Shown: positions 24,631 to 32,904 of the stretch, in pieces
Position numbering within the stretch: position 1 is the first letter of the stretch
Layout: every line of letters starts with the position of its first letter
Assembly: GCF_045032955.1 (NCBI RefSeq)
Contig: NZ_JBJFZU010000002.1
Span: 806,001 to 870,000 of the forward strand
Reading direction: 5' to 3'
Source: Ornithinicoccus sp045032955
GTDB lineage: Bacteria > Actinomycetota > Actinomycetes > Actinomycetales > Dermatophilaceae
DNA length: 64,000 nt
Notes under the pieces: model-generated
What the model saw: the letters and a program-made list of their open reading frames with translations, nothing else
Database searches by the model: none
Told to the model about the DNA's origin: nothing
Position numbers and translations under genes: made by a program

Positions 24631-25089
24631 ATGGAGCAGCGAGTTTCCCTGGTGACCCTGGGTGTCAGCGACCTCGAGCGTGCCCGTGAGTTCTACCGGT
24701 CCCTGGGCTGGACCCCCGGACCCTCACCGGAGCACATCGCTTTCTTCCAGACCGGGGGGATGGTGGTCGCGCTCTGGGAGCGGGCCGCGCTCGCCGTGGA
24801 CTCCGGCATCGACATCGCGGACGACACCGAGGACACCCCGGGCAGCGGAGACACCTGGGGCGGCAAGCTGCTCGGCCTCAACGTCGCCAGCGCCGCCGAG
24901 GTGGACGAGCAGCTCGCCGACGCCCAGCAGGCCGGCGCCACCGTGCTCCGGGACCCCTGCACCCGCTTCTGGGGCGGCTACTCCGGGGTCTTCACCGACA
25001 TCGACGGGCACGTCTGGGAGATCGCCTACAACCCGTACTGGACGGTGACCGAGGACGGCCGGACCCTGCTGGGCGACGGTCGCGGCTGA
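24631..25089 (+). CDS. VOC (glyoxalase/bleomycin-resistance fold) protein
   Basis: Single VOC domain of 152 residues: two beta-alpha-beta-beta-beta units, LVTLGVSDLERAREFYRSLGW and LNVASAAEVDEQLADAQQAG, ending TDIDGHVWEIAYNPYW. The metal-site Glu before AYNP is kept, while the first-strand ligand position is not a classic His. Such proteins range from glyoxalase I-like to antibiotic-binding; substrate cannot be assigned. It appears leaderless and converges on leuA, whose stop is two bases away. Confidence 0.85.
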   Translation: MEQRVSLVTLGVSDLERAREFYRSLGWTPGPSPEHIAFFQTGGMVVALWERAALAVDSGIDIADDTEDTPGSGDTWGGKLLGLNVASAAEVDEQLADAQQAGATVLRDPCTRFWGGYSGVFTDIDGHVWEIAYNPYWTVTEDGRTLLGDGRG

Positions 25090-25091
25090 GC

Positions 25092-26834
25092 TCAGCCGGC
25101 GGGCCGGTTCAGCGCGCTGCAGACCGCGGCCAGTGAGGCCCGGATGGTGGAGGCGTTGATGCCGACGCCCCAGCGCACGGCACCGTCCACGGCACACTCG
25201 AGGTAGGCCGCCGCCAGCGCGTCCTCACCCGCCGAGAGCGCGTGCTCGGCGTAGTCCAGCACCCGGATGTCCAGACCCAGCGAGCCCAGGGCGTCGACGA
25301 AGGCAGCGATCGGGCCGTTGCCCTGACCGGTCACCTCGTGGTCCCGCCCGTCGACGCTGACCTGGGCCTCCAGCCGCACCTGGTCGCCCTCGACGTGCGA
25401 GCTGGTGAAGTCGTGCAGCACCACCGGGCCGCTCTGCTCCAGGTACTCGTGCTGGAAGGACGTCCAGATCTGGGCCGGGGTCATCTCCCCACCGGCGCTG
25501 TCGGTATGCCGCTGCACGGCGGCGCTGAACTCGATCTGCAGGCGGCGTGGCAGGTCCATCTTGCGCTCGGACTTCATCACGTAGGCGACACCGCCCTTGC
25601 CGGACTGGCTGTTCACCCGGATCACGGCCTCGTAGGTGCGGCCGATGTCCTTCGGGTCGACCGGCAGGTAGGGCACCTCCCAGCCGACGTCCGCGACCGG
25701 CGCCCCGGCCGCGGCGGCGTCCCGCTCCAGGGCCTCGAAGCCCTTCTTGATGGCGTCCTGGTGGCTGCCGGAGAAGGCGGTGAAGACCAGGTCACCGCCG
25801 TAGGGGTGACGCTCCGGGACCGGCAGCTGGTTGCAGTGCTCCACGGTGCGGCGCACCTCGTCGATGTCGGAGAAGTCGATCTGCGGGTCCACGCCCTGGG
25901 TGAACAGGTTCATCCCCAGGGTGACCAGGCAGACGTTGCCGGTGCGCTCGCCGTTGCCGAACAGGCAGCCCTCGATCCGGTCCGCCCCGGCCAGGTAGCC
26001 GAGCTCGGCGGCGGCCACCCCGGTGCCCCGGTCGTTGTGCGGGTGCAGCGAGAGGACCACGTTCTCCCGGTGGTCCAGGTGCCGGCTCATCCACTCGATC
26101 GAGTCCGCGTAGACGTTGGGGGTGGCCATCTCGACGGTGGCCGGCAGGTTGATGATGACCGGCTTGTCGGGGGTGGGCACGAAGACCTCCATCACCGCGT
26201 TGCAGACCCGGGCGGCGAACTCCAGCTCGGTGCCGGTGTAGGACTCGGGGGAGTACTCGTAGGAGATCTCGGCGCCGCTGGGCAGTTGCTCCTCGTACTT
26301 CTTGCAGGCCCGCGCACCACGCACAGCGATGTCGACGATCTCGTCCTCGGACGCGCCGAAGACCACCCGTCGCTGCAGCGTGGAGGTGGAGTTGTAGAGG
26401 TGCACGATGGCCTGCCGACACCCGGCGATGGCCTCGTAGGTGCGCTCGATCAGGTGCTCCCGCGCCTGGGTCAGCACCTGGATGACCACGTCGTCGGGGA
26501 TCAGGTCCTCGTCGATGAGCATCCGCACGAAGTCGAAGTCGGTCTGGCTGGCGGCCGGGAAGCCGACCTCGATCTCCTTGTAGCCCATCCGCACCAGCAG
26601 CTCGAACATCCGCCGCTTGCGGTCCGGGGTCATCGGGTCGATCAGCGCCTGGTTGCCGTCCCGCAGGTCCACCGCGCACCAGCGCGGTGCCTGGGTGATG
26701 GTCCGGGTGGGCCAGGTGCGGTCCGGCAGGTCGACCGCCGGGAACGGGGTGTACCGGGCGAAGGGCATACCGCTGGGCTGCTGGGGGTTCGCGCGGACGA
26801 CGTGGCTGCCGGCGGCGGGGGTGGTGACGCTCAT
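25092..26834 (-). CDS. leuA: 2-isopropylmalate synthase
   Basis: First committed step of leucine synthesis: condenses 2-oxoisovalerate with acetyl-CoA. The 580-residue protein has the DmpG/HMGL-type TIM barrel with CAVDLRDGNQALIDPM (metal Asp), LHPHNDRGTGVAAAE (metal His pair) and NGERTGNVCLVT, and a C-terminal regulatory domain (DRDHEVTGQGNGPIAAFVDALG) for leucine feedback. It is the long LeuA type common in actinobacteria. Upstream lie a leucine leader peptide and hairpins indicating attenuation; leuC and leuD lie upstream in the same direction. Confidence 0.97.
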   Translation of the reverse strand: MSVTTPAAGSHVVRANPQQPSGMPFARYTPFPAVDLPDRTWPTRTITQAPRWCAVDLRDGNQALIDPMTPDRKRRMFELLVRMGYKEIEVGFPAASQTDFDFVRMLIDEDLIPDDVVIQVLTQAREHLIERTYEAIAGCRQAIVHLYNSTSTLQRRVVFGASEDEIVDIAVRGARACKKYEEQLPSGAEISYEYSPESYTGTELEFAARVCNAVMEVFVPTPDKPVIINLPATVEMATPNVYADSIEWMSRHLDHRENVVLSLHPHNDRGTGVAAAELGYLAGADRIEGCLFGNGERTGNVCLVTLGMNLFTQGVDPQIDFSDIDEVRRTVEHCNQLPVPERHPYGGDLVFTAFSGSHQDAIKKGFEALERDAAAAGAPVADVGWEVPYLPVDPKDIGRTYEAVIRVNSQSGKGGVAYVMKSERKMDLPRRLQIEFSAAVQRHTDSAGGEMTPAQIWTSFQHEYLEQSGPVVLHDFTSSHVEGDQVRLEAQVSVDGRDHEVTGQGNGPIAAFVDALGSLGLDIRVLDYAEHALSAGEDALAAAYLECAVDGAVRWGVGINASTIRASLAAVCSALNRPAG

Positions 26835-26865
26835 CTGTCTGGCTCGCTTCTCGCTGGGGGCTGAT

Positions 26866-26922
26866 GGTCCGGGGACAGCAGGACTCCGCAGCGAGGGCCG
26901 GACCTAGGTGGTCTCGCTGCGG
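26866..26922 (-). promoter_or_regulatory. leuA attenuator: two overlapping hairpin options
   Basis: On the minus strand CCGCAGCGAG (26913-26922) inside the leader peptide gene pairs perfectly with 26886-26895, enclosing the leader stop. A second stem pairs GGTCCGG (26898-26904) with CCGGACC (26866-26872). The second stem encloses one arm of the first, and its upstream arm lies in the first stem's loop, so a ribosome stalled on the leucine codons could shift folding. The exact terminator form is inferred. Confidence 0.6.
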
Positions 26923-26948
26923 CAGCCAAGAAGGAGCTGGTGCGTCAT
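26904..26948 (-). CDS. leuL: leuA leader peptide
   Basis: A 14-residue peptide, MTHQLLLGCRSETT, with three consecutive leucine codons (CTC CTT CTT). CTT is rare in this GC-rich genome, so the ribosome should stall when charged leucyl-tRNA is scarce. The ATG at 26948 is seven bases downstream of a TAGAGT box, so the peptide is probably read from a leaderless 5' end. It lies 69 bases before leuA. Similar leucine leaders precede leuA in streptomycetes. Confidence 0.75.
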   Translation of the reverse strand: MTHQLLLGCRSETT

Positions 26949-26955
26949 GCTCAGC

Positions 26956-26986
26956 ACTCTAGCCCACACTCCTGACGCCGGGTCAA
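26956..26986 (-). promoter_or_regulatory. leuL-leuA promoter
   Basis: TTGACC (26981-26986) and TAGAGT (26956-26961) with a 19-base spacer on the minus strand, starting 14 bases after the leuD stop codon. It gives leuA its own promoter behind leuCD. Confidence 0.65.
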
Positions 26987-26999
26987 CCCGCACCTTTCC

Positions 27000-27599
27000 T
27001 CAGTCCACCGCGGCGGTGACGACGGGCTTCCACGTCGGGCGCCGGCCCTCGAAGTCGGCGATGTCCTCGGCGTGCTGCAGGGTGAGCGAGATGTCGTCCA
27101 GCCCGTTCTCCAGGCGCCAGGCGACGTAGTCGTCGACCTCGAAGGGTGCGGTGACGTCGCCGCAGACCACGCTGCGCGCGGGCAGGTCGATGCTCACCTC
27201 GGTGCCCGGCTCGGCCTCCAGCTGCTTCCAGATCAGCTCCACGTCGCCCTGGTCGAGCTGGGCGGTGAGCAGTCCCTGCTTGCCGGAGTTGCCGCGGAAG
27301 ATGTCGGCGAACTTGCTGGACAGCACGGCCCGGAAGCCGTACTGCTGCAGCGCCCAGACCGCGTGCTCACGGCTGGAGCCGGTGCCGAAGTCGGGACCGG
27401 CCACCAGCACCGACCCCTGGTCGTAGGGCGGCGTGTTGAGCACGAACGACGGATCCTCGCGCCAGCGGGAGAAGAGCCCCTTCTCGAACCCGGTGCGGGA
27501 GACCTGCTTGAGCCAGTGCGCCGGGATGATCTGGTCGGTGTCGACGTTGGAGCGTCGCAGCGGGACCCCGATGCCGGTATGCGTGGTGAACGGCTCCAT
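27000..27599 (-). CDS. leuD: 3-isopropylmalate dehydratase small subunit
   Basis: Small swivelling subunit of isopropylmalate isomerase. It has SNVDTDQIIPAHWLK and DFGTGSSREHAVWAL, the two LeuD hallmarks. Length is 199 residues from ATG 27599, which shares its A with the leuC stop (TGATG), so the two subunits are translated as a coupled pair. A longer upstream extension in this frame is an artefact inside leuC. The leuA promoter begins 14 bases after the stop codon in the same orientation. Confidence 0.96.
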   Translation of the reverse strand: MEPFTTHTGIGVPLRRSNVDTDQIIPAHWLKQVSRTGFEKGLFSRWREDPSFVLNTPPYDQGSVLVAGPDFGTGSSREHAVWALQQYGFRAVLSSKFADIFRGNSGKQGLLTAQLDQGDVELIWKQLEAEPGTEVSIDLPARSVVCGDVTAPFEVDDYVAWRLENGLDDISLTLQHAEDIADFEGRRPTWKPVVTAAVD

Positions 27600-29026
27600 C
27601 ACAGCAGTGCCCCTTCCCGGGCGGTGGCGGGTTCCAGGTCGGCAGGGCCGGACAGGGTGCCGCGCACGGCGGTGGCGGCAGCGACCGCCGGGGAGACCAG
27701 GTGGGTTCTCCCGCGGGCGCCCTGACGGCCCTCGAAGTTGCGGTTGGAGGTGGAGGCGCAGCGTTCCTCCGGGGCCAGCTGGTCCGGGTTCATCCCCAGG
27801 CACATCGAGCACCCGGCGAGGCGCCACTCGGCACCGGCCTCGAGGAAGACCTGGTCCAGGCCCTCGGCCTCGGCCTGCTGACGGACCGCGTGCGAGCCCG
27901 GCACCACCAGCATCCGGACCCCGTCGGCGATGTGCCGTCCGCGGAGCACCTCGGCACCGACCCGCAGGTCCTCGATCCTGCCGTTGGTGCAGGAGCCGAG
28001 GAAGACGGCGCCGACGCCGATCTCCCGCATCGGGGTCCCCGCGTTCAGGCCCATGTACTCCAGCGCCCGACGGGCGGTGTCCTGCGCGTCGTCGTCCCCG
28101 GCGTCCGCCGGGTCCGGGACGGCCTGCCCCAGCTGCACCGACTGGGCCGGGTTGGTGCCCCAGGTGACGTACGGGGACAGCTGGCCGGCGTCGATGACGA
28201 CCTCGGCGTCGAAGACGGCGTCGTCGTCGGTGCGCAGCTCCCGCCAGGCCTGCACCGCGGCGTCCCAGTCGGCGCCCTGGGGTGCGTGCGCCCGTCCCTG
28301 CAGGTAGCTGAAGGTGGTCTCGTCGGGGGCCACCATCCCGGCCCGGGCCCCGGCCTCGATGGACATGTTGCAGATCGTCATCCGTCCCTCCATCGACAGG
28401 GACTCGATGGCGGAGCCGCGGTACTCGAGCACGTAGCCCTGCCCGCCGCCGGTGCCGATCCGGTTGATCACCGCCAGGATGATGTCCTTGGCCGCGACCC
28501 CCTCGGGGAGCTCGCCCTCGACCGTGATCGCCATCGTCCGGAAGGGCCGCAGCGGGAGCGTCTGGGTCGCGAGTACGTGCTCCACCTCGGAGGTGCCGAT
28601 CCCGAGGGCCAGCGCCCCGAAGGCGCCGTGCGTGGAGGTGTGGCTGTCGCCGCAGACGATGGTCATCCCCGGTTGGGTCAGCCCGAGCTCGGGGCCGATG
28701 ACGTGCACGATGCCCTGGCCGCGACGGCCACGCTCGTGGTGCACGATGCCGAACTCGGCGCAGTTCGTGCGCAGGGCCTCGAGCTGGGTGCGGGAGGTGA
28801 GGTCGACGACCGGGCCGAGGGTGGTCGGCACGTTGTGGTCCTCCGTCGCCAGCGTCAGGTCCGGACGACGTACCGGCCGCCCGGCGGCGCGGAGACCGTC
28901 GAAGGCCTGCGGGCTGGTGACCTCGTGCACCAGGTGCAGGTCGATGTAGAGGAGGTCGGGCTCTCCCGGAACGGCACGCACGAGGTGCTGTGCCCAGAGC
29001 TTCTCGGCCATGGTCTGCCCGGTCAT
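27599..29026 (-). CDS. leuC: 3-isopropylmalate dehydratase large subunit
   Basis: Aconitase-family large subunit that isomerises 2- to 3-isopropylmalate with LeuD. The three cluster cysteines are seen in FLGSCTNGRIEDL and AGCSMCLGMNPDQL; VCGDSHTSTHGAFG and NRNFEGRQG are further family marks. Length of 475 residues is normal. It diverges from leuB across 96 bases that must contain both promoters. The start ATG has GGAAGG upstream. Confidence 0.97.
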   Translation of the reverse strand: MTGQTMAEKLWAQHLVRAVPGEPDLLYIDLHLVHEVTSPQAFDGLRAAGRPVRRPDLTLATEDHNVPTTLGPVVDLTSRTQLEALRTNCAEFGIVHHERGRRGQGIVHVIGPELGLTQPGMTIVCGDSHTSTHGAFGALALGIGTSEVEHVLATQTLPLRPFRTMAITVEGELPEGVAAKDIILAVINRIGTGGGQGYVLEYRGSAIESLSMEGRMTICNMSIEAGARAGMVAPDETTFSYLQGRAHAPQGADWDAAVQAWRELRTDDDAVFDAEVVIDAGQLSPYVTWGTNPAQSVQLGQAVPDPADAGDDDAQDTARRALEYMGLNAGTPMREIGVGAVFLGSCTNGRIEDLRVGAEVLRGRHIADGVRMLVVPGSHAVRQQAEAEGLDQVFLEAGAEWRLAGCSMCLGMNPDQLAPEERCASTSNRNFEGRQGARGRTHLVSPAVAAATAVRGTLSGPADLEPATAREGALL

Positions 29027-29122
29027 GGGTCGGCCCCTTCCTTCTGCCGGCGGTGGGTGAGAGACAATGCGGTCACTGTAATCCCCGACATTGACGCCAC
29101 GTCACGGAGGTCCCTTCAGATC

Positions 29123-30241
29123 ATGCGCTCCCACACCCTTGCCGTGCTCCCCGGGGACGGCGTCGGGCCCGAGGTCACCGAGGCCGCCCTGACCGTGCTC
29201 GACGCCGCCCAGGAGCGGTTCGGCTTCAGCACGGCGCGCACCGAGGTCCCGCTCGGAGCTGAGCACTACCTGCGCACCGGCGAGCTGCTCACCGAGCAGA
29301 TGGTCGCCGAGCTGCGGACCCACGACGCCATCCTGTTCGGCGCGATCGGCAGCCCCGACGTCACCCCCGGGGTGCTCGAGCGCGGCATCATCCTGGCGCT
29401 GCGCGGCGCCATGCGGCAGGCCATCAACCTGCGCCCGGTGCGCCTCTACCCCGGGGTGCCCACCCCGATCGCCGGGCTCACGCCGGAGCGCTGCGACCTG
29501 GTGATCGTGCGGGAGAACACCGAGGGCGCCTACGTGGCCCAGGGCAGCACCGTGCACCGCGGGACCACCTCGCGGGTGGCGGTCCAGGAGTCGATCAACA
29601 CCTGGTTCGCGGTGGAGCGCGCCGTCGACTTCGCCTACCGCCTGGCCGCCCAGCGGCGCGGCCGGCTGACCCTGTGCCACAAGACCAACGTGCTGGTGGA
29701 GGCGGGTGCGCTCTGGGTCGACGTGATGAAGGCCGTGGGGGAGCGCTACCCCGACGTGGAGACCGACTACGTGCACGTGGACGCCATGTGCATGCACCTG
29801 CCGGTCAGCCCGGAGCGCTTCGACGTCGTGGTGACCGACAACCTCTTCGGCGACATCGTCACCGACCTCGGCGCCGTGCTCCAGGGCGGTCTCGGGGTGG
29901 CGGCCAGCGGCAACCTGCACCTGGACGGCCAGGCCCCCAGCATGTTCGAGCCGATCCACGGGTCGGCGCCGGACATCGCCGGGCGCGGCTGGGCCAACCC
30001 GGCCGGGGCCTGCCTGTCCCTGGCGCTGATGCTGGGCCACCTCGGCGAGGGCGAGGCCGCCGCCGCCGTCGAGTCCGCCACCGCGGGCGTGCTGGCAGGT
30101 ATGCCGGCGCTCGCCGGGGAGGGGATGGGTGCCAGCACCCGGGAGCTGGGGGAGCGTATCGCCGGCTCCGTGCGGGAGGGCGGTGCCCCGGTCGTGGAGA
30201 ACAGCCTGATGAGCCAGCTCGCGCGGGTGATGTCTGCGTGA
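29123..30241 (+). CDS. leuB: 3-isopropylmalate dehydrogenase
   Basis: Oxidatively decarboxylates 3-isopropylmalate with NAD+. Motifs: LPGDGVGPEV at the N-terminus, RENTEGAY, the metal/substrate block VVVTDNLFGDIVTDLGA and the NAD loop EPIHGSAPDIAG. Length is 372 residues; GGAGG lies 12 bases before the ATG. It begins a plus-strand chain in which each gene overlaps the next by four bases: leuB-alr-tsaE-phosphatase. Tartrate dehydrogenase-like relatives exist, but the leu context supports LeuB. Confidence 0.94.
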   Translation: MRSHTLAVLPGDGVGPEVTEAALTVLDAAQERFGFSTARTEVPLGAEHYLRTGELLTEQMVAELRTHDAILFGAIGSPDVTPGVLERGIILALRGAMRQAINLRPVRLYPGVPTPIAGLTPERCDLVIVRENTEGAYVAQGSTVHRGTTSRVAVQESINTWFAVERAVDFAYRLAAQRRGRLTLCHKTNVLVEAGALWVDVMKAVGERYPDVETDYVHVDAMCMHLPVSPERFDVVVTDNLFGDIVTDLGAVLQGGLGVAASGNLHLDGQAPSMFEPIHGSAPDIAGRGWANPAGACLSLALMLGHLGEGEAAAAVESATAGVLAGMPALAGEGMGASTRELGERIAGSVREGGAPVVENSLMSQLARVMSA

Positions 30242-31401
30242 GGGACCTCTGGCCCGCCGCGGCCAGCATCGACCTGGACGCGATCGCCCACAACGTGCGG
30301 GTGCTGCGCGAGCGGGCCGGTGGCGCCGCCCTGATGGCGGTGGTCAAGGCCGACGCCTACGGGCACGGTCTGGTGCCGGCCGCCCGCGCGGCGCTGGCCG
30401 GGGGCGCGAGCGTGCTGGGCGTGGCGCAGCCCACCGAGGCACTGGCCCTGCGGGAGGCGGGGGTCGAGGCGCCGGTGCTGTGCTGGCTGGTGCCGCACGG
30501 GGCCGACCTCACCCCGCTGGTCGCCGCCGATGTGCAGGTCGCCGCCGCCGCCCCCTGGGTGCTGGACGCCCTGGTCACCGCGTCCCGGGCGGCCGGACGC
30601 CCGGCGGTGACCCAGCTGAAGGCGGACACCGGGCTGGCCCGCAACGGTGCCTACGCCCTCCCGCTCGCGGCAGGAGGCGCCACGGACTGGTCCGACCTGG
30701 TGACCCACGCGGCCCGGCTGGAGTCCACCGGCCTGCTCGAGGTGGTGGGCCTCTTCTCCCACCTGGCGCGCGCCGACGAGCCCGGGCACCCCTCGGTGCG
30801 GGCCCAGCAGGACGCCTTCGCCGCTGCCGTGGACGAGGCGGAGCGGGCCGGCCTGCGCCCGGCGGTCCGGCACCTGAGCAACTCCGCCGCCACCCTCACC
30901 GAGCCGACCGCCGTGTGGGACATGGTGCGCCCAGGGCTCGCGGTCTACGGGCTGTCGCCGGTCCCGCAGCTGGCCAGCGCGGCCGAGCTCGGGCTGCGTC
31001 CCGCGATGCGGGTGACCGCGACGGTGGCGCTCGCCAAGCGGATCCGGGCCGGGCAGGGCGTCTCCTACGGGCACACCTACGCGCCCCGGCAGGAGAGCAC
31101 GGTGATCGACGTCCCCCTGGGGTATGCCGACGGCATACCCCGGCACGCGTCCGGGGTGGCGCCGGTGCAGGTGCATGGGCGCAGGTTCACCCTCTCCGGT
31201 CGGGTCTGCATGGACCAGGTGGTGGTGGACGTGGGCGACCTGGAGGTCGCGGCCGGTGACCAGGTCGTGCTCTTCGGCGCCGGGGACGACAGGGAGCCCA
31301 CGGCGCAGGACTGGGCCGAAGCCGTCGGCACCATCAGCTACGAGATCGTCACCCGGTTCGGGCCGCGGGTCCCCCGGGTGTACCAGGGGGTGGGGGCATG
31401 A
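30238..31401 (+). CDS. alr: Alanine racemase
   Basis: PLP enzyme making D-alanine for peptidoglycan. The PLP lysine is in LMAVVKADAYGHG, the second-base tyrosine region in GVSYGHTYAP, and LGYADGIPR plus GRVCMDQVVVDVG are family marks. Length is 387 residues. The GTG start overlaps the leuB stop by four bases and the end overlaps tsaE by four. Alr next to tsaE is a common actinobacterial pairing; the link to leuB and the separation from nnr are less common. Two inverted copies of GGTATGCC lie at 31121-31139 and use the rare Ile codon ATA. Confidence 0.96.
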   Translation: MRDLWPAAASIDLDAIAHNVRVLRERAGGAALMAVVKADAYGHGLVPAARAALAGGASVLGVAQPTEALALREAGVEAPVLCWLVPHGADLTPLVAADVQVAAAAPWVLDALVTASRAAGRPAVTQLKADTGLARNGAYALPLAAGGATDWSDLVTHAARLESTGLLEVVGLFSHLARADEPGHPSVRAQQDAFAAAVDEAERAGLRPAVRHLSNSAATLTEPTAVWDMVRPGLAVYGLSPVPQLASAAELGLRPAMRVTATVALAKRIRAGQGVSYGHTYAPRQESTVIDVPLGYADGIPRHASGVAPVQVHGRRFTLSGRVCMDQVVVDVGDLEVAAGDQVVLFGAGDDREPTAQDWAEAVGTISYEIVTRFGPRVPRVYQGVGA

Positions 31402-31898
31402 GCGCGGATGCGTCGGGCGTGCGGCTGGAGGTGGCCACGGCGGAGGCCGCGCAGGACCTCGGGCGTGCCCTGGCCGGCCTGCTGCGGGCCGGTGACCTGG
31501 TGGTCCTCACCGGCGACCTGGGTGCCGGCAAGACCACGCTGACCCAGGGGCTCGGCGAGGGCCTGGGGGTGCGCGGCCCGATCACCTCACCGACCTTCGT
31601 GATCGCGCGGGTCCACCCCGGCCTGAGCGGCGGACCCGCGCTGGTGCACGTGGACGCCTACCGGCTCGGGGGGGTGGAGGAGCTCGACGACCTCGACCTG
31701 GACGCCTCGCTGGAGGAGTCGGTGACGGTGGTCGAGTGGGGTGAGGGGTTGGCCGAGACGCTGGCGGCGGACCGGCTGGAGCTGGTGCTGCGCCGTTCCG
31801 CGAGCCAGGACGAGCACGACCAGGTGCGCACGGTCCTGCTACGTGGTGTGGGTCCCCGGTGGGCGGGGGTGCCCCTGGACCGGCTGGGGTCGTCGTGA
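31398..31898 (+). CDS. tsaE: tRNA threonylcarbamoyladenosine synthesis ATPase TsaE
   Basis: P-loop ATPase of the t6A tRNA modification pathway, working with TsaB/TsaD and the TsaC product. The 166-residue protein has Walker A LTGDLGAGKTTLTQGL, the switch-like ITSPTFVIAR, HVDAYRLGGVEEL and VTVVEWGEG. The ATG overlaps the alr stop (ATGA). tsaB and tsaD, often next, are absent here; instead a protein-tyrosine phosphatase gene overlaps the end. tsaC lies 20 kb away in this window. Confidence 0.93.
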   Translation: MSADASGVRLEVATAEAAQDLGRALAGLLRAGDLVVLTGDLGAGKTTLTQGLGEGLGVRGPITSPTFVIARVHPGLSGGPALVHVDAYRLGGVEELDDLDLDASLEESVTVVEWGEGLAETLAADRLELVLRRSASQDEHDQVRTVLLRGVGPRWAGVPLDRLGSS

Positions 31899-32488
31899 GC
31901 ACGCCCGTCGTCCTGGTCGTGTGCACCGGGAACGTGTGCCGCTCGCCCCTGCTGGAGAGGGTGTTGCAGGACCGGTTCGACAGCGCGGCGGGACCAGGCT
32001 CGGTGCGGGTCCGGTCCGCCGGGACCGCAGCCCTGGTGGGCAGCGGGATGGACGTCCGCTCGGCTGCCCTGCTGGGCGACCTGGGCGGTGGTCCCGCGGG
32101 TGACTTCACCGCACGCCGGCTCTCCGCGGGGATGGTCCAGGAGGCGGCCCTGGTGCTGACGGCGGCCCGGGAGCACCGCGCGGACGTGGTCCGCCTCGAT
32201 CCCCGGGCGCTGCGCCGCACGTTCACGGTGCGCGAGTTCGCGGCCCTGCTGCGGCACGTGCCGGCCGAGGAGCTCCCCTCCTGGGAGGACCCGGGCGCTG
32301 CCCTGCGGCAGCTGACCGAAGGGGCGCGGGGCGCCCGTGGCGCGCTGCTGACCGGTGGACCGCTCGACCTGGACATCGTGGACCCGTACCGGCGGGGCGA
32401 CGAGGTGTACGTCCAGGTGCGGGACCAGGTCCGGGCCGCCCTGGGCCCGCTGGAGCGGGCGCTCAGCGGCGGGGCCGCAACCAGCTGA
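31895..32488 (+). CDS. Low-molecular-weight protein-tyrosine phosphatase family protein
   Basis: The N-terminal VLVVCTGNVCRSPLLERVL is the CX5R phosphatase loop, and DIVDPYRRGDEVY near the end supplies the general-acid Asp. At 197 residues it is longer than classic enzymes (~155) because of a middle insert (DVVRLDPRALRRTFTVREF). Such phosphatases often dephosphorylate tyrosine kinases controlling exopolysaccharide export; a polyprenyl glycosylphosphotransferase gene 475 bases downstream fits this. An arsenate-reductase role is less likely in this context. The GTG start overlaps tsaE (GTGA); the last 26 bases overlap the converging peptidase gene. Confidence 0.85.
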   Translation: MSTPVVLVVCTGNVCRSPLLERVLQDRFDSAAGPGSVRVRSAGTAALVGSGMDVRSAALLGDLGGGPAGDFTARRLSAGMVQEAALVLTAAREHRADVVRLDPRALRRTFTVREFAALLRHVPAEELPSWEDPGAALRQLTEGARGARGALLTGGPLDLDIVDPYRRGDEVYVQVRDQVRAALGPLERALSGGAATS

Positions 32489-32816
32489 GCCGTCTGCCGC
32501 GGGCGGGCAGCCGGAGCACGGCCACGGCCAGCAGCGCCCCCGCGGGGAGAGCGCCCAGCTCCGTCGAGTCGGTGCCGACGCCGTCCGAGGTCACCCACCA
32601 CGAGCCGTCGGGGAGCACGTGGTCCAGGCGCTTCACCGCCAGCGGGCGGGGGCCGTGCGCCGCGGGGGGCAGCCGCACCACCACCACGTCGCCGGTCCGG
32701 GGGTGGACGCCGTGCAGCACCAGGAGCCGGTCACCCGCGCGCAGGGTGGGGAGCATGGAGGCACCGCTGACCCGGGCCAGACCGATCTGCGGGGGAAAAG
32801 AACGGGTCAGGGACAC
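32463..32816 (-). CDS. S26 signal-peptidase-like protease (SodX-type)
   Basis: A short S26 serine protease of 117 residues. The Ser is in ARVSGASMLPTLRAGDRLLV and the Lys in PLAVKRLDHV, the Ser-Lys dyad of this family. The layout resembles nickel superoxide dismutase maturation proteases, but no sodN lies nearby and there is no clear membrane anchor. An arginine-rich C-terminus (RGRRLSWLRPRR) is unusual. The GTG start has TAGGCT six bases upstream and is probably leaderless. Its end overlaps the phosphatase gene tail to tail. Confidence 0.75.
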   Translation of the reverse strand: MSLTRSFPPQIGLARVSGASMLPTLRAGDRLLVLHGVHPRTGDVVVVRLPPAAHGPRPLAVKRLDHVLPDGSWWVTSDGVGTDSTELGALPAGALLAVAVLRLPARGRRLSWLRPRR

Positions 32817-32822
32817 CCCGGA

Positions 32823-32828
32823 AGCCTA
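32823..32828 (-). promoter_or_regulatory. -10 box (TAGGCT) of the S26 protease gene
   Basis: TAGGCT on the minus strand, six bases before GTG 32816. Confidence 0.5.
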
Positions 32829-32870
32829 AAAGATGTATCTCTCCCCAAAACACCTCATCCGGAAGGGTGG

Positions 32871-32904
32871 ACGGGAGCCCTCCCGTGCCTTACTGTGAAG
32901 TAAG
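32871..32904. promoter_or_regulatory. Two inverted repeats in the AT-rich control region before the glycosylphosphotransferase
   Basis: ACGGGAG/CTCCCGT (32871-32886) and CTTAC-TGTGAA-GTAAG (32889-32904) lie side by side in DNA visibly richer in A and T than its surroundings. They sit between divergent genes and may bind regulators or shape the leader RNA; no family is assigned. Confidence 0.4.

Noticed and set aside
31895..32488. The CX5R protein as an arsenate reductase
   Set aside because: No ars genes; the DPY acid motif and position before a polysaccharide priming gene fit a tyrosine phosphatase better.
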